NCBI GenBank assembly: GCA_000149225.2
Contig: CM000689.1
Coordinates: 930,001 to 994,000, forward strand
Source of the DNA: Lachancea kluyveri NRRL Y-12651
Lineage: Eukaryota > Ascomycota > Saccharomycetes > Saccharomycetales > Saccharomycetaceae
Reading direction: 5' to 3'
DNA length: 64,000 nt
In this document: one piece after another, positions 13,002 through 23,237 of the stretch
Position numbering within the stretch: the stretch's first letter is position 1
Layout: every line of letters begins with the position of its first letter
Program-made: the position numbers and the translations under genes
The notes under the pieces: model-generated
What the model was told of the DNA's origin: nothing
Databases searched by the model: none
The model's input: the letters and a program-made list of their open reading frames with translations, nothing else

Positions 13002-13780
13002 ATGGATCAGATCGTGGCTATCAACAGACTACGGTCGGTGTTCCTGAAGGAATGTGACGAAAAGGACCAGATGAGAAGGGTGATCAGACCTTACACGGTG
13101 GGTGGTTACGATGGCAAGCTGGATAGTAGATTGGAAAAGCTCTACTGCGACCACGACGGAAACAGTCTCCTCCCGCAGCTGGCGTCCCCGCCTATAACCA
13201 AAAACTACTTGGACTCTTACGCTTCCCTGCGGACATCAAGGTTTGACAAGACCAAGACCAATCGAAACAAGAATCCTGGGTCAGCAGCTTCGACGGCATC
13301 AAAGAAGTCTGAGCAGGACAAACCGGCTGCGTTTGACGTTCAGGAGGGGCCGGAGCAATACCCTGTCGACACTCAAGCCATTCCTACAGTAGAAAGCAGC
13401 TCGTCCACAACAACCATACGGGCATCGCCAGAGCTGTCGCAGCATCCGCACAACAAACCTCTGGAAAATCGCAGCAGTACACTATCCACACTGAAAAGTG
13501 GCTCTTCTGCAATCAAGTCCCAGCAGGAACAACGCAAAAACCGCAGGGCCAGCTTACACTTTTCCAAGATTTTCAAAAGCAATGGCAGTTCCTCACGGCA
13601 TAGCAGCAGGACCGGTGTGAATGCAGTTTCCAAGCAAAACTCTTTGAAGGAGTTCCCGGACATACCTTCCAAGCGTGACCACAACAAAAACAACTTTTAC
13701 GACATGGATTTTGCATATGACGAGAACCTCGACGACGATGACGACGACGACGACGACGACGACGACAACGACGACGATGA

Positions 13781-13812
<32 letters not shown>

Positions 13813-16613
13813 GAGATGATAATAATGACAATGGTGGCAACAACGGCGATGACGGTAACAACGGCGTGAATGGTAGCGGTAACGGGGAACATAGTAATGG
13901 CAACAGGGGCGAGCACAACGGCAACCTGTTTTCAAAAAACACAGATGCTAATGCCGAAAGGCTGACAGGCAGCAAAAGTAAGCATACGAAAAAAGGCAAC
14001 TTTCTGGATAATTTCTCCCTGAACCCTCAAAACATCTTACCCATCTCTTCTGACAACAAGGGCAATGCCAGTGCGAGGGGAAATAACAGCAATGCGGAGA
14101 ACAGTAACGTAACGACTGCTGCCACCGCCGCCAACGCCGACGGATTGCAGTCTCAGAACGAATGCAGTGCCTCCTACATCGATTCTTATATCAACGAGCA
14201 GGACTTGAACACCATAGGATACGATACAGACAGGAGCAATACCAGCACTGGGCTAAGAAACGAGGTCGAGGGCCAGGCTGAAAGCCAGCGCACCTCCGAA
14301 AGCGGGATACTCGAGGACCTCGACGTCGAAGACGCTAGTGATGGTGACAATGGTGACGGCGACGACGCCTCATCTTACGGAAAGTCCCTGCTGGACTCTG
14401 ATTTCAGCGACCACGACTACAGGCTCGTGGAGAACGGAGACAGCAGCGAGCAGGTGGTCGACGAATCGGTGCTGGACAACGGCACGCTGGGCTCGAGCAC
14501 CATCCCGGGCCACTCGATACCCAGCTCGCAAGGGTTTGCAATCTACAATGGCGCAGACGACTCGACTATCAGCAACGCGTTCGACAGAGCAGCGTTGAAG
14601 ATAAAGTTTGCCAAGCGCGCGCCCAGCAGCCACCATGGCGAAGACTCTTCTGTGAAGGATGTGACGCCGGCAAGCGTATCCAGCAAACTGCGCTCCGACA
14701 GCTCGCAAAGTGGGTCGAGGCCGGCCATCCGCAGAAACAGAAGCTCGCTGAGCAGCATGAACAACGACCACCTCCAGGCCAGGTCCTTCGCAAAACAGCC
14801 CAATGGTCCCAACCGCCACAGGAGAGGCACTAGCGATTTCAAGCCGGAGGGCGGATCGCCGGGCAGCAAACGTCTTGGGCCCGAGCCCGAGCTGGAGCCC
14901 CTGGTGATAAAGAAGGTGGAAGTTCCTATCAACCACCCCCTGTCTTTGAACTCACAGTTGTCGTCTCTGTTTAACAAAAAAAAGAAAAGGGAATCGTTCA
15001 ACCCTCTGCAGTACTTTTCCTTTGTCTCTGGCAAGAACGTCACCAGGGCGGAGTCTATCGTACTAGACGTATACATCCAGGCTTCTACAAAGTATAAGCG
15101 GGCCCCCTTTTCGGCAAGCGTTAGGAAAACAGCGACTGTCTTTGAGGTGATCGGGTTTATACTGTACTGCTACACCACCGAGTACAAGCCAGCCAACTTT
15201 GGAACCGAGGGCTTGACAGGCGAAGAAACAACCAACCCAAACAACTTTGTGCTAAAGATTGTCGATCAGGATGGTGAGCCGTTTGAGGACAACTTCGGTA
15301 TACTGGAGAGAAAGAAGCAGATTGGCACCGTTTTCGATAACGAAGTGGTGCTCTGCAAGGTGGAGAGCCAGGCGCAGTTCCAAGCCAACGAGGTGCAGAC
15401 ACCACTGCCGTACAACCTGGATGGCGACCCTGTCGAAGACACAAGCTTGGGTTGTGCGGATGCGTCTTTTAACGGCACGGCAGATGCGGGCATCAACCAG
15501 TTCAGCTACTACAAGCCCATTTTCCCGCTCAAGCTCGACGGTAAAGACTCCAAGCATGCACGGAAGGTGGACGTCAAAGTGTTTTTGCATCCGAACCTCA
15601 ACCCCAAGTTCAACTTTACCGTGATCCAGGTGCCTGTCACCTCCAAGATCAACGACATCCTGGTGCAATACTGCAAGATGAAGTCCGTGGACCCCAACAA
15701 GTACTTTCTCAAGCTTGCAGACCACAACCTGCTTCTGGACCTCAACGACACGGTCATGGGGCTGGACGGCAACTATTCGGTTGCGCTAATATCCAAAAAG
15801 GAGGCCAGGTCGCTGAAGCTGGAAAAGATGAAGCCGAACTTGAACAAGCCGGTGCTGCCAACAATCCAAAGTACAGACCTGACTCCGCTAACCTTGGACG
15901 TGGGCGGCCACTTTCTGCCCGCCGAAAGGGAGCCACTCGCAGAGGAGCCTTCCGAACAGCAGCAAAAACACCACACTGGTGCCGGTGCTGGTGCTGGTGC
16001 TGGTGCTGGTGCTGGTGCTGGCGTTGGCGTTGGCGCTGGCGGCACCACGTCGGGCACGTCGAAGAAGCACCATCATGCCAAATACAAACTGGGGCTTTCC
16101 AAGCAGCAGTCGGGCAGCAGCTCAAACACCGGGGTCAGCGCAGCGGGCCTTTTCAAGTTGAAAAACTCCTCCAAGTCTTCACTGCACAACAGCTATCGCG
16201 ACTATCCGTTTTTCCAAACCGACCAATCAGTGTCGCGTCTTGACGGCGGAAACAGCTACAAGGACCTATTTACAGGCGCGTACCACAAGTACAGGGTCTG
16301 GAGAAGACAGCAAATGTCCTTTATCAACAAGCACGAGCGCACGTTGGCCATAGATGGTGACTACATATACATCATTCCACCGGATGATGGGCACCACTGG
16401 CACCAGGAAAGCATCAAGACAAAGTCGTTCCACATAAGCCAGGTGACGTTGGTTAAGCGGTCCAACAGAGTTCCCGAGTATTTCAAGATCTTTGTCAACC
16501 GTCCAAGCGGGATCAAGAGGTACTACTTCGAGGCTGCTTCTCCTCAGGAATGCGTGGAGATTGTGACGAGGCTGAATAACTTGCTGAGTGCATATAAAAT
16601 GAACCACAAGTAG
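13002..16613 (+). CDS. AVO1: TORC2 subunit AVO1 (SIN1 family)
   Basis: The 1,203-residue protein matches Avo1, the Sin1-family subunit of TOR complex 2 at the plasma membrane, which recruits substrates such as Ypk1. The N-terminus (IVAINRLRSVFLKECDEKDQ) is the conserved Sin1 start. Residues about 240-275 are an Asp run followed by Asn/Gly-rich sequence. The CRIM substrate-binding domain begins near residue 665 (NPLQYFSFVSGKNVTRAESI). A Ras-binding-like segment lies at about 850-930, a Gly-Ala repeat at about 990-1015, and a C-terminal PH domain at about 1095-1200 (YHKYRVWRRQQMSF ... YYFEAASPQECVEIV). Its place between REX4 and the ATG42/ATP19 genes matches YOL078W. Confidence 0.93.
13727..13815 (+). 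repeat. GAC/GAT (poly-Asp) microsatellite in AVO1
   Basis: A nearly pure GAY trinucleotide run encodes about 28 Asp with one Asn, inside the disordered N-terminal half of AVO1. It is in frame and followed by an Asn/Gly-rich stretch. Confidence 0.9.
15977..16044 (+). repeat. GGTGCT-type repeat (Gly-Ala/Gly-Val) in AVO1
   Basis: A tandem GGTGCT hexamer array, degrading to GGCGTT and GGCGCT, encodes an alternating Gly-Ala/Val linker between the Ras-binding-like and PH regions of AVO1. Confidence 0.88.
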
Positions 16614-16708
16614 TAATTGTTTTTTTTTTTTTGTTTTTTTTTATACACTTACGTCTGCATGTACATATATATATATATATTTACGTAGGAATACACTTGC
16701 CGGACTGA
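16614..16708. terminator. AVO1 / carboxypeptidase convergent 3' region
   Basis: This 95-bp spacer between convergent genes holds T runs (16620-16641) and an alternating TA run (16667-16681), typical of yeast poly(A) and efficiency elements. Function is inferred. Confidence 0.55.
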
Positions 16709-18196
16709 CTAGTACCCAAAAGAATACTCTCCCGAGATCCATCTGTTAATCATGTCCAAGCTGTTTTCTGGCTGGTCGTATGGCACCATGTGACCGGCAT
16801 CGTAGACCCTCAGGAAGGTGAAGGGGCCGTAGTTCTTCACCTCTCCAGCCGCCTCACCAGTAGCCTCGTTGACCCACGACTTGAACGGCAGATACTCAAA
16901 TTCCTTCTTGTGGGTCCATTCAAGCTGGTTGGACCACGCATGGTTGCCCAGCCAGTTGCAGATGTAGTCCTTGTCGCCCGCGTAGATCAACACAGGAATA
17001 TCTTTGTCAAGCAGCTCTGCCACGTATTGCTGGAACGGTTTGTTGCCGTCGCCAGTCAGGATAAACCTTAAAAACACGTCGTTGTCGCAGCCAGTGTAGT
17101 GGTTCACGTCGGAGCCGACAGCAGCCTGCACTTCTGGCAGATTCATGTACTTCTCGACATAGTCCAACCCCTTGTAGCAGAGCCCGCCCTCGGCGTCTTC
17201 GCACGGAGACCGGATGTCGTAGACGTTCAATCCGGTCTTTTGGTACGCATTCATCGCCATGCTCTCGCAGTAGGCCCCGGCCGCCACGCAGGAGATGGCA
17301 GAGCCTGTGAGGTAGCAGCCCTTGTTCAAGGCGCGGCAGCGAGGCGCTTCCTTCTCCATCTTGTCGCACTCCTCCTGGGATAGCACGGCAGGGTAGCCAC
17401 CCTCGCCACAGGCCATTGGCTCGTAGTAATCATACTGGACCAGCGAGTCGGTGATCCCGTTGCCGATCATCGCGGAGGTCAGGTTAAAAGTGGCATCATG
17501 CTCGTGGACTACTGCAATCTCGTGCGCGATCTGGGGGATGTAGTGGCCCGCGTACGATTCGCCGGCAATGTGGAAGTCGTTGCGTCTCAGGTGTGGGAAC
17601 TTTTGGAAGAACAGCTCTAGGAAGATGTACACGTCTTTGCCAGCTATGTGGGTCGAGGAGACCTTTTCCTTGCCGTAGGAGAAGCCGACGCCTAGCGGCT
17701 GCTCCAGAAAGATCACGGAGGCGTTTGTGTTCCAGGAGTACGGGTTGTGGACGGGTTTCAGGTTCTCGTCGATGCTGGAGGGTCCCAGCTCAAAGAAGAG
17801 GCCGGTGAGCGAGGAGCAGCCCGGGCCCCCGTTCAGCCAGAGGATGACCGGGTCGTTGGAAGGGTCATTTCTGCTTTCAAAGAACCAGTAGAAAAAGTGC
17901 TTGGTCTGTCTGTAGTCCAAGTAGCCGGACCACTGCTTGACGGTGTCGATGCCCAGTTTTGAGGGGTCCACGGACTTGACTCTTATGGAGTAGTCGTTGT
18001 CGAGGCTGGAGGTCAACACGCAGAACGATGCATCGGTGTGAGCCTCGGAGACCACCGACTGCACCAGGTTCTGGGGATGGGCAAAGGGATCGTTGTTCCC
18101 GGTGATACTCTTGAACAGAGACTGCAACGAGATGGCTTCGACAAGAGAGCAAGCGGCCAGCGCAGAGCCAGCTAGTAGTAAGTTCGGTAGCTTCAT
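16709..18196 (-). CDS. ATG42: Vacuolar serine carboxypeptidase (ATG42/PRC1 family)
   Basis: The 495-residue S10-family peptidase has an N-terminal signal peptide (about 1-21, LPNLLLAGSALAACSLVEA). The substrate/oxyanion segment is WLNGGPGCSS (120-129). The catalytic triad is complete: S214 in GESYAGHYIP, D410 in GDKDYICNWLGN, and H469 in YDAGHMVPYD. Many paired Cys fit the disulfide pattern of carboxypeptidase Y. Members act in the vacuole lumen in protein and autophagic-body breakdown. Position beside the IRA/AVO1 block matches YBR139W (ATG42), and the length is nearer Atg42 than Prc1, so ATG42 is preferred; PRC1 cannot be ruled out. It is divergent from ATP19. Confidence 0.85.
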   Translation of the reverse strand: MKLPNLLLAGSALAACSLVEAISLQSLFKSITGNNDPFAHPQNLVQSVVSEAHTDASFCVLTSSLDNDYSIRVKSVDPSKLGIDTVKQWSGYLDYRQTKHFFYWFFESRNDPSNDPVILWLNGGPGCSSLTGLFFELGPSSIDENLKPVHNPYSWNTNASVIFLEQPLGVGFSYGKEKVSSTHIAGKDVYIFLELFFQKFPHLRRNDFHIAGESYAGHYIPQIAHEIAVVHEHDATFNLTSAMIGNGITDSLVQYDYYEPMACGEGGYPAVLSQEECDKMEKEAPRCRALNKGCYLTGSAISCVAAGAYCESMAMNAYQKTGLNVYDIRSPCEDAEGGLCYKGLDYVEKYMNLPEVQAAVGSDVNHYTGCDNDVFLRFILTGDGNKPFQQYVAELLDKDIPVLIYAGDKDYICNWLGNHAWSNQLEWTHKKEFEYLPFKSWVNEATGEAAGEVKNYGPFTFLRVYDAGHMVPYDQPENSLDMINRWISGEYSFGY

Positions 18197-18809
18197 TGGT
18201 GGATTACCGGCTGTTTAATCAGATGTGCTGCTTCGGAGAAAGAACACAGAGGAACGGAGTCGCCAGTCTTTATAGCTTGCAGTCCTTGCAACCGCAACCC
18301 CATTGGTCTCCTCCTGGTCTCCCCTGCTTTTTCCTCCCCTGTTCCTCTCTGCCTACTCAGCTGGTCATGTGACACTCTTCTGCCGTTCGCACGACTGGCC
18401 GTTGGCAGCACATCCTGCCCTGCCCTCCCTGTGCTTCTCCCCTGGGTGGTCCAACGTATGGACCTCCAAGCAGCTCTTGCTGCAGACACAGGCCCATCTC
18501 TTGACCTTTGGCATCATAGTCATCCAGTGCTGGCCAGCATTCATAACAGGGCCTGGCGCCGGAATACTGCGACGTGATTGGTCCGTGCAGTGCGACCGGT
18601 GTGGTGTGTGGGTCTCTTGGCGTGGCTCGCTCCGAAAGCTTCGGAAGAACTATTCCCATAGCGAAAGAAAGAAAGAAAAAAAAAAAAAAAAGAGAGAGGG
18701 AAAGAGAGAAGGAGAAAGAATATCTGGTAGCGTATATTCGAAAGAGTTCTTCTTGCAAACGATACTCCGCATACACCTCCCGCTTTCACGTTCGACATAA
18801 TCAGAAAAA
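18197..18809. promoter_or_regulatory. ATG42-ATP19 divergent promoter with HAP-type site
   Basis: This 613-bp spacer carries TGATTGGT at 18575-18582, an exact match to the CCAAT-type HAP2/3/4/5 consensus, which suits a respiratory gene such as ATP19. A short inverted repeat (TCCGAAAGCTTCGGA) lies near 18629-18643. A long A-rich then GA-rich tract (about 18663-18720) precedes ATP19. HAP regulation is inferred from the motif and the gene's role. Confidence 0.55.
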
Positions 18810-19013
18810 ATGGGTGCTGCTTATCACATCTTGGGTAGAACTGTTCAACCACACCACTTGGCTTTGGGTACCATTTCCACGGTTCTGTTTTTCACCTTGC
18901 CAAACCCATTCTCCTCCAAGGCTCCAAAGCAACCAGAGTACAAGGCTGCATCCAAGGAAGAAGAAAAGTTTATCCAGGACTTTTTGCAAAAGCAAACTGC
19001 TGAAAAGCACTAG
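18810..19013 (+). CDS. ATP19: F1Fo ATP synthase subunit k
   Basis: This 67-residue protein begins MGAAYHILGRTVQPHHLALG and matches Atp19, a small inner-membrane subunit associated with ATP synthase dimers. One hydrophobic segment (about 18-34) is followed by PNPF and a charged C-terminal tail (KEEEKFIQDFLQKQ), the family pattern. Codon use is strongly biased, as expected for an abundant mitochondrial protein. It lies between AVO1/ATG42 and BRX1, matching YOL077W-A beside YOL078W and YOL077C. Confidence 0.92.
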   Translation: MGAAYHILGRTVQPHHLALGTISTVLFFTLPNPFSSKAPKQPEYKAASKEEEKFIQDFLQKQTAEKH

Positions 19014-19261
19014 GTGCAATCGGTTTTCTTATGGCTTAATATATTCATGTATCTATTTAGAAGAAAAGTAACAAGATATTTTTTTCAAGAGGATATAATG
19101 GAGGGAAAGCGCAAAACGAAAAGGAAAGGTTTAATAATAGATGTGCAGAGAGATCTATTTGCTACGTAGTATACACATTCTTCCCTTTTGCTCTTTTTGT
19201 TCTCTGCGTTTGTTTCTGCTTCGTTCTCGGCCTCTTCTCTATCTTCTGCAGAGCGCTGCAT

Positions 19262-20143
19262 TCAATCCTTGAACAAGGCATCGTTGGACAATGGATCCAC
19301 AGCCAAAACGTTTTCTCTCCTCTTGATCTTTCTTTCCACAGCAGCCTCGGCTCTGGACTTGGCCTCCTCGGCAGCTTGCTGCTTCAATTGGGATCTGACA
19401 AAGTTTGGAGAAACGTATTGCTTGTTCTCGTAAATCTTTGGTCCACCAAAGGAGCCTTCCAAGATCAAAATCACAGTCATGACAAATCTTGGACCGATCT
19501 CCACCAAAGACACGTCTTGTTCGGGCTCTTCGCCCTCTTCGTATTCGTCCTTGTTTCTGGCGCTGTGGGAGATTTCGTAGCTTCTGACCCAGATCTTGTC
19601 GTCGACTATGCTGAAAGACATGACGTGGTCGATAAACGGTTTGATCTTTCTTGCTTGGGGAGGCACACCGAAATTGTGGATGAACAGCTCCTTGATCAGC
19701 CTGTAATGTGGAGAGGAGTCGAATCTGGAGTCGAAGGACAGGACCGGTCTGGAGCCCTTCAAACAGTTTCCGGTGAAATTCAGCTCATCCATGGTGTGCA
19801 GGTTCTGCAGGTAAAACTTTATGGTTGGCCCGTTAGGAGGCTTGGACAGCCACATGTACAGGTCCTGGTGTTTTCTGGCTTCGAAAAACAAGACGTTGTT
19901 GCAGTTGTACAGCTCGGCAATTTCGTTCAGCTGGCCCAGGTCCTTCTTGGTGTCGAGCTTTGGTTCCTTTCTGGAGTGGGGCAACAAACCGTGCAAGTCT
20001 TGGATCAAATGGCGGTGTCTAAAAGTGACACCTCTAGAGGAGATGAGCAAGGTACGCTGCTTATTCATAAACTGCTTTCCGTCTTTGGCGGACTCCTTTT
20101 TCCTAGAGTCTTTACCGGCTAGTGCTTTGTAAATGGAGGACAT
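19262..20143 (-). CDS. BRX1: Ribosome biogenesis protein BRX1 (Brix domain)
   Basis: The 293-residue protein is nearly colinear with S. cerevisiae Brx1 (291 residues), a nucleolar Brix-domain factor needed for 60S assembly. Signature stretches are KQFMNKQRTLLISSRGV near the N-terminus, AELYNCNNVLFFEARKHQD, LNFTGNCLKGSRPVLSFD, and the C-terminal EAKSRAEAAVERKIKRRENV. The start is set at the ATG at 20143 (MSSIYKALAGKDSRKK) because it aligns with the family start; an in-frame ATG 39 nt upstream adds a non-conserved extension. It matches YOL077C in position. Confidence 0.95.
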   Translation of the reverse strand: MSSIYKALAGKDSRKKESAKDGKQFMNKQRTLLISSRGVTFRHRHLIQDLHGLLPHSRKEPKLDTKKDLGQLNEIAELYNCNNVLFFEARKHQDLYMWLSKPPNGPTIKFYLQNLHTMDELNFTGNCLKGSRPVLSFDSRFDSSPHYRLIKELFIHNFGVPPQARKIKPFIDHVMSFSIVDDKIWVRSYEISHSARNKDEYEEGEEPEQDVSLVEIGPRFVMTVILILEGSFGGPKIYENKQYVSPNFVRSQLKQQAAEEAKSRAEAAVERKIKRRENVLAVDPLSNDALFKD

Positions 20144-20473
20144 TGTTGGTGTATGTTTGTATGTTACTAGTCCCGATGACACGTTCTGTAACTGTATCTG
20201 CTGTCACTGCTACTGTTTCATGGGAAGAAGCTCATCGCTTTTTTTTTTTTTTATTATTTTTCATTTCTTACTTTTTTTTCCCTGTTCTTTTCACTATTGA
20301 AAAATTTTCCAAAAGGGAAAAAAAAAAGAAAGAAAGAACGGAAGAGAGAAACAGGCCGCCTCGAATCGCGTTGCACGGGAGTATGGCGAGCTCTTCGTTT
20401 CGATGGGCTTGCCAAGTTAGAACCGTTGGTATTGGGCTTGCAGTTCCTTCTGGCAAGAGAACCAGAGTAGCCC
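20144..20473. promoter_or_regulatory. BRX1-MDM20 divergent promoter
   Basis: This 330-bp spacer holds T-rich (about 20238-20252) and A-rich (about 20320-20340) tracts with several GAAAA/TTTTC words. Such tracts are common in promoters of ribosome-biogenesis genes. No specific site is claimed. Confidence 0.5.
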
Positions 20474-22876
20474 ATGAGTAAGCAAGAACGAGACAACGTG
20501 CTGGAGCTCATTGAGCGAGGGAGCTTCAAGCAGGCGACGCAGTCTGTGGCCAAGCTCGCCCGCCAGTTTCCTTCCGCAACGTATTTCAAAGTGTTGGAAC
20601 AGTATGTCAGGTTCAGGCAGAATCCCGGCAAGTACAGCTACGAAAAGGGGCTGGCCCCAATTGTCGAGGCCCAGTCTCCTCCCAACGACTCCAAGTCGCT
20701 GGAACTGTTGCACACCTTTCTGGTCGAACTGCGCATGTACGGCCTTGCGCTTGCCGTTTACGAGAAGGCGATGAAGAAGTACCCAACGTTTGAAAACGCA
20801 TACCACTGGTTTGTGAAGGCCCTTGACGACATGAACTTTAGACACATGGGCAAGGCTGCTCTGCAGCTCCCCAGGTTTTCGTCGGACCCGCGCTCGCTGA
20901 CGCTGTGGCACGCAGTGGCCACCGTAGCTCTGTTCAAGTACCAGCGGTCGGGCCTCTCGCAACAGGAGCTGAAGCTCCTGCCCCACTTGGCATACAAGTC
21001 GGTGGACGGGTTGAAACCGCTTGTTACGGACCAAGAGAGAATTGTCTTTTGCCATGTGTGCGAGTTGTTTGGGAGCGACAGGTCTCGGGAGATCGTCGAT
21101 GAGCTTCTTCCAGCCCTGTTCAAGGAGGAGCAGTCTTCTGTGGACCTATACCTCAAAAACTTTCTGGTTGACCACTTGAGACGGCTGGGCGACGATGCCA
21201 ACATGTTTAAGAGTTGCGAAAAGCTGCTTGTCTACTTTGACGACTTTGAACTGCTCAAAGAGCTGATTCGGAGCGGGAATTCCGTGGGCAAGAGCAGGGA
21301 CGAACTGGCCCAACAGTTGGAGCTCCGCAGCTCTAGAAACTACCGGTTGGCACGTCTGGAGCTGGACTTGGTGATTGGTGACGTGGGCGGGATTACTGAT
21401 GGGGCTTTGCGTCAATACTTGGAGCGTTTCCACAACAAGCCCTGCTGTTCCGTTGACCTGTCTCACTACTGCAAGAGCGGACATCTTCCTGTAGAAAGGA
21501 TACTGGCCGGCATGGACGAGTTTCCGCAAGATTTGATTCACGACTGCAACAAGCGCAAAATTTCGTCTTTCCTCTCCTCCTCCGTGGACATACAGGGCTA
21601 CACCAACCTCTTTGCCCAGTACAAACACACATTGAAGGAAAAACCAAAGACTGACTACTCCTCGTGTGCATACTTTATCTTGCAGATTGCCCGGTCCCTT
21701 GTAAGTGATGAGCGTCTGTCCTTGGAAAACGTCGTCGCAAGTATCACCATCCTGGAAAATTACCAGGCCCAGGACCCCTACAACTACGATACGCGTGTGT
21801 GGTTGATTGTCTGCTACTGCTATCTCGGCCTAGCCAACGAGGCTTACGGCCATTACAAGGAGCTGAAGGTGAAGAATGTCCAAAACGACATCGTTGACCA
21901 CTTGTTGTACACCCGGTTTTCCACAATGTTCCCAAACAAGAACCATGCGTACATTCGCGAGGTGGTCAACCAAGAAAAGATTTACGAGTCGATGGAGAAC
22001 GTGCCTCAGTACATCCGCATTGCATTTGAAAAGAAAAGTTTCAGCAAAATCCTGGGGATGCTAGAATTTAACGACAGGCTGGTGAGGTCCAGCATGAGGT
22101 GGATAAAGGTTGTGGAGAATCTGCAACTCACCCGCGTGCTCAACGACAAGCGTGGCGCCGCCATGAAGCAGCTGCACGAGTACTTGCGACAGGCAGAAAT
22201 GCACAACTTGGCTTTTGAGAACAAAGGCGGGCTGGATGTGGTATGGCAGGACAACAGGGACTTTTCCGTCCTGTTGCAGGATGGTTGCGACTCCAGCTCC
22301 GGCTCCGGCTCCGGCTCCAGCTCCGTCACCGGATACATGTCGGTGAGCAACGACTGGATCACCCTGTGCTGTGTGAGAGAGCTGATGATCGAGCTTGTTG
22401 CGCTCGGGGAGAGCTCTGCCACTGTGGACGAGTACTTGCAAAAGGCTGACGCTTCTTTTGTCGACAAGAACATGAGCGCCGTCGAGAGCTGGTCCTTCCA
22501 GGTTTTCCGGTACCTCTACGAGAATGGTGCGGATCACAAAGAGCTGATAGGCATCTTGAGAGAGATGCCAGAGGCACGTGGTACTGACACCTGGTTGTTG
22601 AACCACAGCTACCTCGGCTTGCTAACCACCTTCAAGACTCTGGACAATTTGAAAAAAATCAAGGACAAAGAAGTAAGAGCCCTGATCAAGAACAAGCTAC
22701 GTGACTTGAGGGGGTCGTGCGACGAAATGTTCCAGGAGTACGCGGAAAAGGTGCTGAAGTGCAAAAACAGCATAGACCTGGCGCTGCTTGCTGGCTTGGG
22801 ATACACGCACGAGGCTACCGTTGACAGGATTGTCGCAGCTATCAAAGACACCAGCAAGACCGTGCGCAACTTGTAG
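20474..22876 (+). CDS. MDM20: NatB N-terminal acetyltransferase auxiliary subunit MDM20
   Basis: The 800-residue protein (S. cerevisiae Mdm20 is 796) is a helical TPR-like scaffold that anchors the Nat3 catalytic subunit of NatB to ribosomes. NatB acetylates Met-Asp/Glu/Asn N-termini, including tropomyosin, and loss affects actin cables and mitochondrial inheritance. Repeating helical segments are clear at the N-terminus (ELIERGSFKQATQSVAKLARQF; VELRMYGLALAVYEKAMKKYP). A Ser/Gly run (SSSGSGSGSSS) near residue 610 is a linker. It is the right-hand end of the YOL076-081 synteny block. Confidence 0.85.
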   Translation: MSKQERDNVLELIERGSFKQATQSVAKLARQFPSATYFKVLEQYVRFRQNPGKYSYEKGLAPIVEAQSPPNDSKSLELLHTFLVELRMYGLALAVYEKAMKKYPTFENAYHWFVKALDDMNFRHMGKAALQLPRFSSDPRSLTLWHAVATVALFKYQRSGLSQQELKLLPHLAYKSVDGLKPLVTDQERIVFCHVCELFGSDRSREIVDELLPALFKEEQSSVDLYLKNFLVDHLRRLGDDANMFKSCEKLLVYFDDFELLKELIRSGNSVGKSRDELAQQLELRSSRNYRLARLELDLVIGDVGGITDGALRQYLERFHNKPCCSVDLSHYCKSGHLPVERILAGMDEFPQDLIHDCNKRKISSFLSSSVDIQGYTNLFAQYKHTLKEKPKTDYSSCAYFILQIARSLVSDERLSLENVVASITILENYQAQDPYNYDTRVWLIVCYCYLGLANEAYGHYKELKVKNVQNDIVDHLLYTRFSTMFPNKNHAYIREVVNQEKIYESMENVPQYIRIAFEKKSFSKILGMLEFNDRLVRSSMRWIKVVENLQLTRVLNDKRGAAMKQLHEYLRQAEMHNLAFENKGGLDVVWQDNRDFSVLLQDGCDSSSGSGSGSSSVTGYMSVSNDWITLCCVRELMIELVALGESSATVDEYLQKADASFVDKNMSAVESWSFQVFRYLYENGADHKELIGILREMPEARGTDTWLLNHSYLGLLTTFKTLDNLKKIKDKEVRALIKNKLRDLRGSCDEMFQEYAEKVLKCKNSIDLALLAGLGYTHEATVDRIVAAIKDTSKTVRNL

Positions 22877-23237
22877 ATGAGCAACTCACGCTGCCCAAGC
22901 TGCCCAAGCTGCGCCGCCAACCCGACTCGAAACCCCTCCCTATGTACGTACCTAAATACAGTACTCTTGGGTAATCCTTACGCGTTTTCGCGAATTCCAA
23001 TCACAACAACCATTTTCATCCTCTATACAGAAAAATTTTCGAAACGAACTAAAGCGAAAAAAAAAAAAATAAAAATAAAAATAAAAAATAGAGCCCGAAC
23101 CGCAAAATTTCTGCCAAAGTAAATAGTGACTATAGTGTCTAGTAACAACCTTTCAAGCAACGTCAAGAGCACAAAGGAAAACGCTGGGAACTGCCTCTGT
23201 AGAAACAAGAATCAGAATTTAACCTCCCCTCCACTCA
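22877..23237. promoter_or_regulatory. MDM20 3' end / MNN2-like promoter
   Basis: This 361-bp spacer has an A-rich stretch with AATAAA words (about 23060-23090). It marks a break in S. cerevisiae synteny: MDM20 (YOL076W) on the left, MNN2/GRX7 (YBR015-014) on the right. No gene was seen. Confidence 0.5.

Noticed and set aside
13573-13935. His/Arg-rich antisense ORFs opposite the AVO1 Asp repeat
   Set aside because: These are shadows of the GAY trinucleotide repeat in other frames; AVO1 is clearly the coding strand. The same applies to antisense frames over the IRA and SOK1 repeats.
18629-18643. TCCGAA motif in an inverted repeat as a CDE III candidate
   Set aside because: There is no AT-rich CDE II or CDE I beside it, and it lies in an ordinary divergent promoter.
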